Source of the DNA: Cubamyces lactineus
Lineage: Eukaryota > Basidiomycota > Agaricomycetes > Polyporales > Polyporaceae
Reading direction: 5' to 3'
Length of the DNA: 64,000 nucleotides
NCBI GenBank assembly: GCA_022376465.1
Contig: JACDTU010000006.1
Location: 1,178,001 to 1,242,000 of the forward strand
Below, piece by piece: positions 12,185 to 23,136 of the stretch (position 1 is its first letter; the number at the start of each line of letters is the position of its first letter). The notes under the pieces are model-generated. The model ran no database searches, was not told the origin of the DNA, and saw only the letters and a program-made list of their open reading frames with translations. The position numbers and the translations under genes were made by a program.

Positions 12185-12964
12185 CCAACATGACATGAAG
12201 CCTCCGCAAGGTAACCAAGGGATGGTCCCAGGATTATTATTGTATCCTTCACTTGCATTGCATCCACACCAACCCTTCCTGTATATTGTTGATGTCCAAA
12301 TTTGTAGCTCCTTCGATCTTGCCCATCTGTGTGAGTGTACACATGTCTTCCTCTTGACACAGGCCACTGACTCCATTGTACCTTCGCGTTGAGGTAGAGC
12401 GACACTATACGATGTCATTCAGCGAATCTGTATTGTCGATGTTTCTTGGGAATGTCATCCATTTCGGCAGGATCTACGGGTCGGGTGTTCCCACCGGTCC
12501 ACCATGCTGCATTGATCCAGCTCCCGCATGACTCTACGGAGCGCTCTACCCCTAGCCACCAGATAACGAGTCTGGCATGGAAGCTCCCTTCATTGTCACA
12601 GCGCTGGGGATGTTCAACTTGGTTGCTGCGTGCGGGTGCTTCCGTTCGGTGCACCGGTGATCCCTGGCTGAATACAGCAGTGATTGGCATGTCGATGGTG
12701 CACTATCAGACATGAGTCCCAATGGCCGGTCTCAACGGGCTGTACTCGCTTCCGCTTCTACCGGATACGAACTCATGCGAACATGATCCAGCGCCTGGAC
12801 GTACATCCGCAGGCCATCCAGACATGTGTCCTCTCGTTCGTTAACCGCAAGGCAGTAGAAACATTCTGGTCCTGACTCCGGTGTCGAAGCCTTCAAGCAA
12901 TCGCCTATATAGTGGTGCGTTGACGCAGCATTTCTGTTCGCCGTCCCAGTCCCTCTGGTACTCG
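12185..12964. other. Intergenic; promoter region of exchanger copy 3
   Basis: No gene. The part from about 12470 is the duplicate of the copy 2 promoter region. Confidence 0.6.
12905..12912 (+). promoter_or_regulatory. TATA box of exchanger copy 3
   Basis: ctatatag, 60 bp upstream of the ATG at 12965, matching the position of the copy 2 TATA box. Confidence 0.55.
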
Positions 12965-15285
12965 ATGACCCAACGCGACTCAGGAATGACAAGCGTCGAG
13001 AATGCAGAAGGCGACGTCGAGAAGGGGTTTGTGAAGCCGAACGACCCGGAACCCGCCCTCGCCCACCTTGGCGCGAATGCCAATCAGACCAGTGCCACCT
13101 CCAGCATCGCGGAGACCGTTGATGGAGCCCAACCTCACCTGCAGTACCTTGGATGGCGCGACTGGTGGAAGTGTGTCAAGCTGGTCTTGAAGCCGTGGGG
13201 TACGTCACCCGTTGATGCACTCTACCCCGGTCTCGGCTAATCATTGTAATTGCAGGATTGAGCATATTCCTCGTCTGTATCCCTTTCGCGTGGGTTTCGC
13301 ATTGGAAGGTCGAGAGATGGGGCCACGAAGCTCAATTCGCTTGTGAGTGTCTCAACCAACTACCCCTGTCTCCTTATGCCCATGCAAGTTACTGATAATC
13401 GCTGACACGTCGTGTCTATGCCAGTGTGCTTCTTGTCTATCATGTCGCTCCAGAATATATTCGAGTCCTGCGGCGACCAACTTGCATGGCGAACGGGTAA
13501 GGACCTCGGCGAGTTCATCTGTATCACTTCTAAGAAGTACGATTCTTGAAATTACGCCCCGATGCTGGCCTGACATGTGATGTATAGCTGTGTCGAAGCG
13601 ACGCTCGCGCTGATATTGTTGAAGGCATGCCAGTAGGTCGCATATATGCGCGACACAGTAAGCAACTGACTGACTGGTTTTCAGCCTACGTCTTCTGCAG
13701 TCAACTATCATAGGTACGTCGAAATCGGACCTCGGCATATATCTTTGTTAGTCTGACAAATGATGTAGGTGTCGTAGTTCTACACCTACTACTCGTACAA
13801 GGCACAGCCTTCTTCATCGGCGGAAGCAAGACGGTTAAGCAAAAGCTACACGACCACCAGGTAGCCATCAACCCTTCTCTACTTATGGTTGGGTGAGCAC
13901 GCACATACGCGCCTGCACAGCGAGTAGCTACGCTGACAAAACCAAATTTATACACTACAGCGTTCTCGGCGTCGTACTCCCTACTGCATTTTTCGCTGCG
14001 CTGGATCGCGGGGACAATACTACAGTGGGAGAATCGCCCTCGACTCCGCTTGTGGGTGACACTGTCCGCGACTGGATTCTCAAGACAAGCCACGCTGTTT
14101 CCATCATGTTACTCGTCGTGTACGTCTCTCTCCTCTCCCGGCGTCCATGTCTACGAGCTGACCTATGCAACGTCCTACAATAGCTATGTCATATCGCGCG
14201 TACACAGGCACATCTGGCCCATCCCCCAGAAAGTCTCAAACAAGCTACCGCAGTTGCTGAAACGCCTTCTTCCCGCCGACGCTTCACCGACGACAGAAAC
14301 CCCTGCGAACAAGTTGTGCCGATGCGGATGTGTCTGTCTTCCGGTGGCCAACGGACCCCCGATACCAAATGAGGATGTATATATAATCCCGATCGCACTG
14401 TGCGCGTTCTTCATCGTTGTGTCCATCGTCGTGATGTCCGTGACCGCCGAATTTGTGAGTATGGCTGGTGAACCGACACCGCTCTCCTTGTCGTTATGGC
14501 TCACGCGACTACAGTTGGTCGAGAGCATCGACCCAGTACGGGAACAGTATCACATTCAAGCAGAGTGAGTCGCTCACCCTCCCATGGTCCATGGTTCCCT
14601 ATCCATACTCGAGGCACCGTTGACCACGAACGTGAATTAGGTTCTTCGGGCTGATCCTCCTGCCCCTCGTGTCCTTCCTCCCGGAAGCCGCGCTTGCAAT
14701 CTTCAGCTTCATGCCGACGCTGGGGATCGTGATGCCGCCAGAGGCCGAGGCGCGCGGAACACCTATTGACTCGAGCATCCAATTCACGCTCTGGTGGATG
14801 CCTGTCGTGATCCTCGTTGGGTGGTGGACGGGCAAGCCGATACATCTCTTATTTGGTATGTTGCCGCAGGAGTTGTTATATGGTCGAGATGAACCGATCG
14901 GCTCATGTTTTTGGCTCGCGGGGTAGACTATTTCGAAGTCGCATTGCTGTTGGGAACCTGCTTCCTCGTGAACTACGTTACTGCAGACGGGGAGACGAAT
15001 TTCGCAGAGGTATGTAACTTCCCGCCTCGAGCTCGTAGTAGTTGTAGCTGATCACTGCGTTCATTTACAGGGATTCACGATGTTCACTTTCTACGCTATG
15101 ATTGTGAGTCGACCACGCAATGCACCTGCGTGACGTCGATATTGATGACACTGTTTTGTGGCAAATAGGCAACGGCAGCATGGTTTTATCCCGGGCAATC
15201 ACAAGTTGGGTATATGCTTAGCTGCCCCGGATCTGTTGCGGCGGCAGTAGCAAGCGGCGTCCAGAATGCCCTGGTTTTCCACTGA
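12965..15285 (+). CDS. CAX-family cation/H+ exchanger, copy 3
   Basis: Third member of the cluster, about 500 residues, same intron positions as copy 2. The first-half motif is SKNCVEATLAL and the second-half motif SFLPEAALAIF, again keeping the Glu residues but not the surrounding Gly/Asn/His of classical CAX. The hydrophobic segments LLQSTIIGVVVLHLLLVQG and LGVVLPTAFFAALDRG are typical of the family. The cytosolic loop between the halves carries a cysteine cluster, CRCGCVC, absent from copies 1 and 2. Ends with WFYPGQSQVGYML and a VQNALVFH tail, stop TGA 15283-15285. I chose ATG 12965 because it lies just after the conserved TATA; an upstream in-frame non-ATG opening has no support. Predicted endomembrane antiporter; ion unknown. 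Confidence 0.86.
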
Positions 15286-15840
15286 CCACGCTACGCGACT
15301 GTAGATCTCCTGACGCCCTCGATGGATTGTGTCTTCGTATTGTCCCTTCCACCTGCACTGTATCTATACCAAACCTCACCTTTTGATCACGATGTATGTA
15401 TTGATATTCGGGCATTTTCAATGTACTTTCTTGGCAAATACCCGTCGATGCCACAGTCCCTTCGAGAGCGCCGGCGTGAGGGCTAGGCTAATAAGTAGCA
15501 TTATGATGTCACGCGACTTGGGCGTCTCTAGCCACACCGAGGACGCGTTTGATATGGGACATTGTGTCGAGCTACCAGCTCCTGCAACCGTTCCTACACT
15601 CACTCTTGTCCACCACTCTCGTTCGCCGAGAACCCACAACCCGCGCTCTTCGCTACGTACATACAACGCTCTAAGGATCTGACTATACACGGGCCACTGG
15701 CCTTTCTAACTGCTTTGCTAGCCGTCCTCAGCCACACAGCATTCCACTTCACTATCTGAGGGTCCTGCCGTAGCTCAAGACGATACACCTAATAATTCCA
15801 AGCTATACTCACCGGCTGAGACTTTCTTCAATATACTTCG
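15286..15840. other. Intergenic, no gene seen
   Basis: 3' flank of exchanger copy 3 and promoter of the Rab gene. No RNA gene or repeat seen. Confidence 0.5.
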
Positions 15841-16729
15841 ATGTCGCAATCGCAAGACAAGCCCAATGCCCCGATAAACGTCAAGCTGCTCCTCATCGGC
15901 AACTCCTCTGTAGGCAAGAGCAGCTTGCTGCTCCGCTTCTCTGACGAGCAATGGCTGCCCGAGGACGAGTCCAGTGCAACAATTGGTGTAGACTTCCGGG
16001 TGAGTAGCAGCATTGCGACTCCCGCCCGATTGGCGTTGACGGTGAACTCTGGGTCAGGTACACAAGATGGAGGTGCACGGGAAGAAGGTCAAGCTGAGCA
16101 TATGGGTGCGCAACTTGAATATGTTATACACCACCCTACAGCGGACTCATGACGTATACTATTCAGGACACTGCAGGGCAAGAACGCTTCCGCACAATAA
16201 CGTCGTCGTACTACCGGGGCGCGCAGGGCATTATCCTGGTCTACGACGTCGCTAACCGCGAGTCCTTCGAAGCGCTCCCCAAATGGTTCTCTGAGCTTGA
16301 GACGTACGTCTCGGGATCCGTTGTGAAGATCATCGTCGGGAACAAGCTCGACAAAGTACGCCTCTCCCTTCTCACTTGCTCCCCTTACTCGCTCCATCCA
16401 AATTCGCGCGACTGACACACGCCCTTGCGCGACACACGTTGCAGGAGTACTCCCGACAAGTGTCCACAGCCGAGGGCCAAGCGTTTGCCACGCGCATGGG
16501 TGCGCTCTTCGTCGAGGCATCCGCCAAGACCGCCGTCGGCGTCCAGGATGCGTTCCGCGACGTCGTCGACCGTATCATCGACACGCCCGAGCTCTGGCAG
16601 GCCGCGCCAGGTTCACGGGCTGGCGCTAGCCGTTCCGCGCGGCGCGACTCAGGCAACGACGAGATGCCGGGCAGCATAGACCTCAGGCAGGAGCCGGACG
16701 AGGCAGAGGGTGGCGGGTGCGCATGCTGA
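15841..16729 (+). CDS. RAB18: Rab18-type small GTPase
   Basis: Membrane-traffic GTPase; Rab18 proteins act at the ER and lipid droplets. Four exons (15841-15999, 16058-16105, 16167-16355, 16445-16729) join in one frame to 226 residues. All GTPase boxes are present: P-loop GNSSVGKSS, switch I ATIGVDF, DTAGQE, NKLD and EASAK. The stretches [15 protein letters not shown] and ELETYV, with [11 protein letters not shown], favour Rab18 over Rab1 or Rab8. The C-terminus ends GGGCAC, a C-x-C double-geranylgeranylation signal. Nothing is missing. The subfamily assignment rests on pattern memory, the Rab assignment on motifs. Confidence 0.93.
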
Positions 16730-17106
16730 TTGTGTGCGCGGTCGCACGACCTACGGCCTTGAGATGCGAAGTCGACCGGCTTCCCTCTCGAATCAGGATA
16801 TATGTGTGGCGGATGGGTGCTTATGACGTTTGGAACGGGCTCCTCGGACACGATCTCACGACAGCGCTTTGGTTTCGCGACGACTTACGTATATGGCACC
16901 TGCGATAATGACCTCGGCATTAGGGATGCGCAGCGCAGACCTGGGTGTGGTGCATTGTATAGATATCATGATCCATTTCACTTTTACCCCACATTTACCC
17001 AACCGTGGTAGATGGCTCGACTCGATTTACCCTCCGGGGCTGGGGATCGTATTTTGCCCCAGTCTACCAGGGTATCCATATACCTTACAACACGCAAATT
17101 GAACGT
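16730..17106. other. Intergenic, no gene seen
   Basis: Between the Rab gene and the first tRNA. Nothing recognised. Confidence 0.5.
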
Positions 17107-17208
17107 GCTTGGATGGCTCAGCTGGTTAGAGCGCAGGTCTCATACTTTCGTATGACCACTTCCCGGTGGGCAATCCTGAGGTCGTGAGTTCGATCCTCAC
17201 TCCGAGCA
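17107..17208 (+). tRNA. tRNA-Met(CAT), elongator, with intron
   Basis: Acceptor stem GCTTGGA pairs with TCCGAGC. The D-arm is GCTC..GAGC, the anticodon loop CTCATAA and the T-arm GTGAG-TTCGATC-CTCAC. A 28-nt intron (17145-17172) sits after position 37. Its start, with the anticodon, forms a TCATAC/GTATGA hairpin as in intron-containing pre-tRNAs. A TTTT terminator follows at 17216. The body does not match fungal initiator tRNA-Met, so it is an elongator. Confidence 0.95.
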
Positions 17209-17569
17209 CTTAGCATTTTGCCCCTCGATGCTCTAGGTTCTGGGAAAGGCAACCTCCACACTCGACTTGACACCTGGAGGTGGCTAGGACGACATCCCAG
17301 TAAGGGGCAGCAAGGAGGGCTTCCTCGATATCGAATGTTGGTTGCATTGATTTTTTGCTCGCAAGGTCAGTCGGAGAGGTTGGATGTGGCTGCACTTGGC
17401 TCGCACTGTGCACAGAGAAAAATGCAAGAGAAGTATTGAAGGGTTTCATCTATGATATCTATCGTCCTATGACTATATAGCGATAGCAAGTGGGGAACTC
17501 GACAAGCCATGAATGGATCAGTGTCCTGCTCGAGAGCGAACACCTTAGGAGCTCGCCCAAAAAAGCTGT
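17209..17569. other. Spacer between inverted tRNA genes
   Basis: 361 bp without a gene between two convergent tRNA-Met genes. Ends with the A-run (TTTTTT on the minus strand, near 17560) that terminates the second tRNA. Confidence 0.6.
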
Positions 17570-17671
17570 TGCTCGGAGTGAGGATCGAACTCACGACCTC
17601 AGGATTGCCCACCATGAAGTGATCATACGAAAGTATGAGACCTGCGCTCTAACCAACTGAGCCATCCAAGC
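17570..17671 (-). tRNA. tRNA-Met(CAT), elongator, with intron
   Basis: Same exons as the gene at 17107 apart from one D-loop base (AGTTGGTTA against AGCTGGTTA). It is on the opposite strand and has a 28-nt intron differing at several positions (GATCACTTCATGG in place of GACCACTTCCCGG). A T6 terminator follows on the minus strand. Confidence 0.95.
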
Positions 17672-18042
17672 ACGCATACTGAACACGCACGCAGCACTAC
17701 AACTAGCACAGCCTCTGTAACCCGGAGGCAATGACAAAACCGGCCTTAGAATCAGTGCACCTCGCACTTTGAGGTTGAAATGCTTGTCATCGCAAGTACA
17801 ACTACGGCATGGCGTGGTAACAATGCACTTCGGCTAATCTATTGATGTTGTATGTGGCGGGTGCGTGTACGCATTGACATTTTCGAAGGAGCGAGAGCAC
17901 CAGTCTGAGTGTGCGAACTCCCATGTAACTACAGAGACCTTGACACTCAACGGGGACACTTGTCACTTACCACAACATCATAGCTCGACAGATGCATCGA
18001 TGCTAAGAAGTAGTGGGTGATTGAAACAAACGAATCAGTAAT
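17672..18042. other. Intergenic, no gene seen
   Basis: Holds the 5' flank of the minus-strand tRNA and the 3' flank of the PhyH gene. Nothing recognised. Confidence 0.5.
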
Positions 18043-19073
18043 TCAATTAGCCAAAGAGTACCCGACATCCCCGTTAACGCTCTCCTGAAGCCGCACGATG
18101 CGTTCCAGCATCTTCTTACCCCGCGCATCCAACGTCTCCGCGAATCTCGCCTCCTTCATCCACTGTAACCCATGCTGCAGGATGTTGCGCGCTCTAGCCG
18201 GGCCCCCGCGCACCTCCCCCATGCATGCGTGCAGAGTGACTCGCGGCTCCTTGGCACTGTAAGTTGCGCAATGCAAGATGTTGTTGTTGTAGAACACCGT
18301 CTCGCCTGGCTGGAGCGTGACCTGAATAGCTCCGGGCATCGCAAACGGGTCTTTGGGCGGGTCGAGTGTGGATGAGTGCGCTCGTTGTTCCGGTGTGCGA
18401 GGGATCTTGTGCGAGCCAGGGACGACGTACAGGCAGGAATCTGTACGCAGTGCCCTAGGTACTGGGCTGAGCCTGATTAGTGCGAGGAATCGGAGGGTAT
18501 ACGTACGTATTCCATTGAGTCTGTCATACATGTTGATTAGTGGGAGCGTCGTAGGAAATGCACTTATAACCCACCCCATGGTGCCAGATGCTCAGGGCAT
18601 CGCGCTCTTCCTCTTCGGAAGCGTTCTCTGGCACGTCATCGCGATGCCATCGAAGCGCGAACGAGTTCGATGTAGGATTGATGAGGAGATTGAACAACTC
18701 TGCAATGGCAATAAATCCCCAGTCTTGCCGCGCAGTAGATACAGTGCTCACCCATCTGAAGGTCGTCTTCCTGGCACCCGAGCAACTCCGTGACGATGTG
18801 CACAAGTGCGTCGGACGTGTACCAGCGCGCGAACGCCGGCTCGCCCAAGTCAGGGTGCATGACGTGCTGCACACCCCAGGAGTCCGGGTCGCCATCTCCG
18901 AACGGGGGGAACTGTCGCCCAACCGTGCGCCGGTGCGGCCATTCTCCTGCACGCGTGCGCGCTATGACGCGTTCGCCTGCTGCCTCGAGAGCCTGGATAT
19001 GTTCAGGGGGAACGAGGCCGGGCACGACCACGAATCCTTGTTCATCGTACTTCTCCTTGAGCGAAAGGGTCAT
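18043..19073 (-). CDS. Phytanoyl-CoA dioxygenase (PhyH)-like Fe(II)/2-oxoglutarate oxygenase
   Basis: Predicted non-haem iron, 2-oxoglutarate dependent oxygenase. Four exons in transcript order (19073-18752, 18699-18575, 18520-18507, 18454-18043) sum to 873 nt, 290 residues, in one frame. Exon 3 is only 14 nt and encodes TQWN. Iron ligands: WHRDD gives the H-x-D pair, and ILHCATYS supplies the distal His; the Arg in KEPRVTLH is the likely 2-oxoglutarate anchor. The N-terminal YDEQGFVVVPGLVPPEHIQALE is the usual PhyH start. LYVVPGSHKIPRTPEQR is typical of a fungal PhyH subgroup whose substrate is not known to me. No peroxisomal signal at the C-terminus (ends SLAN). Substrate unknown. Confidence 0.9.
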
Positions 19074-19780
19074 CGCGGTATGGAAGATACCTGCGATAAC
19101 GCCAGCCTGATATGTGTGCTACGCCTGGGGGCAGCTGACCAGGTCCAGCCCATCTGAGTAACGGAGAGCCGATATGTATTAGACTCGCTCAGTCGTTCGA
19201 GCGTAGGTGGCTGATTTGATGAGGTTTTTTGCCTCTACAACCTATCCACGGTACTCCTTTATCCCAGAGCTCGAGTGTAGACTAGGCACAGCGCCATTGC
19301 GCGAGGGGACGTTGGCCTTGTTTCAGCTAGAATTCATTCGCGTCTGCGTGCCGAAGTCATAAGGTATGTTTATCATCTCTAAGCCAGAGTATGACATGTG
19401 GAAAGCGTAGGCAGTGTGGTGGAAAGGTGGAAGAGGCGTGAGGCCTTGAGGTCCGAACCGGGCTCGCCGACGAAGTCGCCTTCAGCAAATAGGCGCCGAA
19501 TGTCTTAGCCACCAACTCGCGCGGCTCTTGGCTCTTTCGTTCGCACCACTACGTACACTCTCACTGCGAGTCTACGGCCGACCGGGGATCATTTTGGTTG
19601 AGAAGGTGAGCATCTCATGCAAATACTTGGGCCACGCCACCAAACGCGCCAACATGTAAACGCTCCCATGCGTAAACATGCTGGTGGCAAACCCGTGCGT
19701 CCGGCGCACGGGGACGGTTATATGCGCAAGGGTTGCACGCACCTCTCACTAACTCGCCACTTCGTCCACAGGTAGGCGAC
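19074..19780. other. Divergent promoter region, no gene seen
   Basis: Lies between the PhyH gene (leftward) and the dsRBD-repeat gene (rightward), so it holds both promoters. A ccacag acceptor-like site at about 19765-19770 could end a 5'UTR intron of the right-hand gene. Confidence 0.5.
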
Positions 19781-22700
19781 ATGAGTGCTGTGGCGCTCCC
19801 CATGGGCGAAAGTCACTCTGCTGCTGCCAAGGACAAGGAAACTGTCTTCGCACGCGCCACGGAGAGGCTCTTGAGCATCGGTGCCGTACCCGTCTCCCAC
19901 TTCCTGCAGGAGCCTGCTATCGTCGTAGCTCCCCAAAATGTCCTCCCGGTCGTATCCCAGCCTGCGCAATCATCAAGGCCTCCAGCTGGTTCCGAGAACA
20001 TTGTAACAGGAGCAGTTGCACGTCTGCATCAAGCATGTCAGCAGGCCTTTGGCAACACGGAGGCTCTGAAATATGAGTTTGAGGTGGACAATGTCAGCAA
20101 TGGTCAGTCATCCTTCTCGTCTTCATGCAAAAGGCACGCCCTAACTCCACCGTAGCCAAACGTTGCACGCTCACGATCACTTTGCCCAATGGCGCTTCAC
20201 GCATGTATACATCTCCAACTGCATACCAGCGGAAATACGACGCGAAGGCGCATGTTTCTGCTGTTGCCATAGAGAATGGAGCCATCGATTTCATTGTCCC
20301 CGCTGGGTTCACAAAAACACTGGAAGATGACACCGCGCCACAACTCGACCAGGAAGGAGAGACTGCGTCAGTACCGTTAGTCGACGATGAGTCTGTTGGG
20401 TCCATCAACCGCGCGTGCTTGGATTGGACCAATGGACGCATCAAGCCTTCCTGGCTGATCATCAACGAACCGAAGTTTGGGCGTAGTGCGTGAATGTTTA
20501 GTGATGTGTTTTGTGGGCCAAGTACTCACGCTTCGACACAGAGCAAGGTTGCGCATTGCGTATCCGTCTGGGCTCGCGCAACTCAAGGGTATGGTCCGTC
20601 AGTACAGTCTACGACACACCGGGTGAGGCGAAAAAGGCGTGTGCCGAGGCCGCCTTAGCAGATGGTGTCTTGGACTACATAAGGACCTGGTCTCCTTCTG
20701 GGCCCGACACCAATCCCAGCGAACCGGGATCAGAGTTCCCCAGTACTGGCATCAGTCTTGAACAATTCTTCGAAGCTCTACCGCGACCTTTCTCTGAGCA
20801 GATCACTGGACAGACAGCTGCGGACGTGAATGGACCTGCGTGGCTCAATACGACGATCCAATCCGCACGTGGCGGGAAAATTGTTCCCAATTTCATATGG
20901 ACCACCGACCCCAAACACGCATGTATGCGTCCATTGCTTTTGTGTCGTTGAGCCTAAGACTAACCAGATCGCAGTGCACGGATGCTTGCTCCGTCTCGAA
21001 CGTCCTGGTGAAGTCAAGTCCTATCTTGTCGATGCTCGTTTTTCGAAGCGCGCGGAGGCGAAGGCTGCTGTGTGTCTGCTCGCTATGGCTGAGGGCGCTG
21101 GAGACTACATCCGCAGCGTGGCTAAAGCTATCGAAGACAAGCTGCCGGCCTCGATGCGGAAGTATGTCTCCGAGGTGCTGATCCCTGTCCTGAATGCCGA
21201 GTACCGCAAAGCACACGGTCCTGGAATTCAACCGCATGTTGAGTATGACATGGATCTTGACGGTCAGTCTTCCTCTCATCAACCCTGCATTTTTCGCTAG
21301 CTGAGAGATACGTAGCTTGCGGAGCTACTTTGACCGTTGAACTGTGTCCATCGGCGACACCAGATCAGGTGCGGAAATACACTGTGCCCACTGAGTATCG
21401 CAATAGGAACGATGCAAAGCTCGCGGTCATCGCACACGGTGTCGAGCGAGGAGCCATCGAGTTCCTACGCTTCAAAGGCAGGCCGGTGCCCCCGGGGTAC
21501 GTTCCCTACTACGCTCAGCAGAAGGAAAATTACCTCGGGAACCGAAAGCGAAAGACCTGGGAATCCGGGGGTAGCGCGTGGGGCGATGGAGACGGCGGTG
21601 GCGCGTGGCAAAGTCACAAGAAACCGCGCACTGCTGCGGGTGGCTTCAACCAATTCCACGGCGGGCAGGGCAATGGGTTTGCGCCGCAGAGGAAAGAGTA
21701 CTCGAAGAGTGTCTCTTGGAACGGGCCGAAGAGGCATCAGAACGGACCCGGGCCCGGGTCCTGGGGGAGGAATGGCGCACCTGGCCCCGGCCAATATGGC
21801 GACGCCCCGGGTCCTTCTCGCGGGCCTGGCCACTTCCAGCACGGGCCTAGGAACATTCGTGGGCATCCGTTCTCTGCGCCCGCCTCCCTCGCGCCGTATC
21901 CGGCTGGCGGTGGGGGCGGGCACATGCAGGCGCCTGCTTCGTACCAGCCCTATCCAACGGGTGGCGCGCAGCCCTTTTTCCCCAACCCGCCTCAACAGGC
22001 TCCGTTTGCTGGCGTACCGGCGCAAATACCTCAGTACGGCGTGTCGCATGCTGCGGTGAGTACGTATCCGACGTATTACCCTCAGCCACAGCCGCCGCCT
22101 GTCATGAACGTCGCTGCGCCTGTGCCGTTCTACAATGCTGCATACCCCTCTATAACCCCTGGTTACCAGCAGCAACTGTATAATCCTGCCCCTGCTGCCT
22201 ACACCGCAGCTGCGCCACAGCCCAGCTACTACCCTGCGCCTGGTGCTATCGCGCCTACACCTCCTCAGATACCAGCCGCCTCCCCTCCCGGCCACTTTCC
22301 CGGTGCTCCTGGCTTGCCTCCAGCGGGACATCCTGCCATGGCGACTGCGAGTGCTCCGTATATGCAGTACCAGTCTCCATTACCCCATCCGCCCTCTATG
22401 CAGCCGACGCCGTCCCCAACACAACCTCCCCAACCTCCAGCACAGGTACCAGCACCTCCCTCAGCACCGCATCGTCCACATGCGACAACCCCTCACCCAC
22501 CTGTGCCTCCGCAAGCCGCCCCTCAACAGCCTGTACTTCCGCAAGCTGCCCCTCCGCAAGCTGCTCCTACCCAGCCTACTCCTCCTCAGGCTGCACCTTC
22601 CCAGCCCGCACCTCCGACGACAGCGCCACCTCCGCCACCGTCATCGCCATCGACGACTGCCAGTCATTCAACGACTAATGGAAATTTGTCAAGACATCCG

Positions 22701-23136
22701 CCGTCTCACCCTATGCTGACACCCTCCGCGTCACCAATTGTTAGTGATCGCGCTGCCCAGAACGGCAAGGGTAAGAAGGCTGCCAGAGTCACGATTGCCG
22801 TCGAGTCTACCCCGAAGACGAACGTCACGGCGCTCTACGGTAAGCCATCTCTTTTTCGCTGTTACGACGTTCCTAACAGGTGCGTGACTGCTGCTGTGGC
22901 TAGACCACTGTCGGACGGCGGGCATGCCCACGCCTCAGTTCTGCCACGAGATCGTGAAGAGCGAGCACGGCGCGGAGCCGAAACACAACGTGTGGGTCAT
23001 AATCGGCAAGACCAAGTTCGGGCTGCCGGTCACGTTCTCGAGTCTGAGCCAGGGCCAGGAGAAGGTCGCGAAGAAGGTCCTCGACCAGCTGCGGCAAACC
23101 AAGGCAGACGGCAAAGCTGCATCGAAGAGCTCCTAA
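19781..23136 (+). CDS. Protein with five dsRBD-like repeats and a Pro-rich linker
   Basis: Six exons (19781-20102, 20156-20482, 20542-20922, 20975-21262, 21316-22839, 22904-23136) sum to 3075 nt, 1024 residues. Four related units of about 110-130 residues each have a leading helix, a beta hairpin (CTLTITLPNG, CALRIRLGSR, CLLRLERPGE, ATLTVELCPS) and a closing helix ending in GAIDFI, GVLDYIR, GAGDYIR or GAIEFLR. This order matches a dsRBD fold (alpha-beta-beta-beta-alpha). A Gly- then Pro/Gln/Tyr-rich linker of roughly 450 residues follows. The last unit (ALYDHCRTAGMPTPQF to EKVAKKVLDQLRQ) looks closer to a true dsRBD. All five introns are phase 1. RNA binding is inferred from fold pattern; I recognise no named orthologue. 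The 5' start is the first ATG in frame. Confidence 0.85.

Larger units (their letters stand above)
12470..15285. repeat. Segmental duplication unit B (promoter plus exchanger copy 3)
   Basis: Direct partner of 9440-12184; see that entry for anchors. The offset between the copies is about 3.05-3.1 kb, giving a head-to-tail tandem arrangement. Confidence 0.75.

Noticed and set aside
21465..22331. 288-codon minus-strand open frame
   Set aside because: It lies wholly antisense to the Gly/Pro-rich exon 5 of the dsRBD-repeat gene and is Arg-rich, a usual shadow of GC-rich low-complexity coding sequence.
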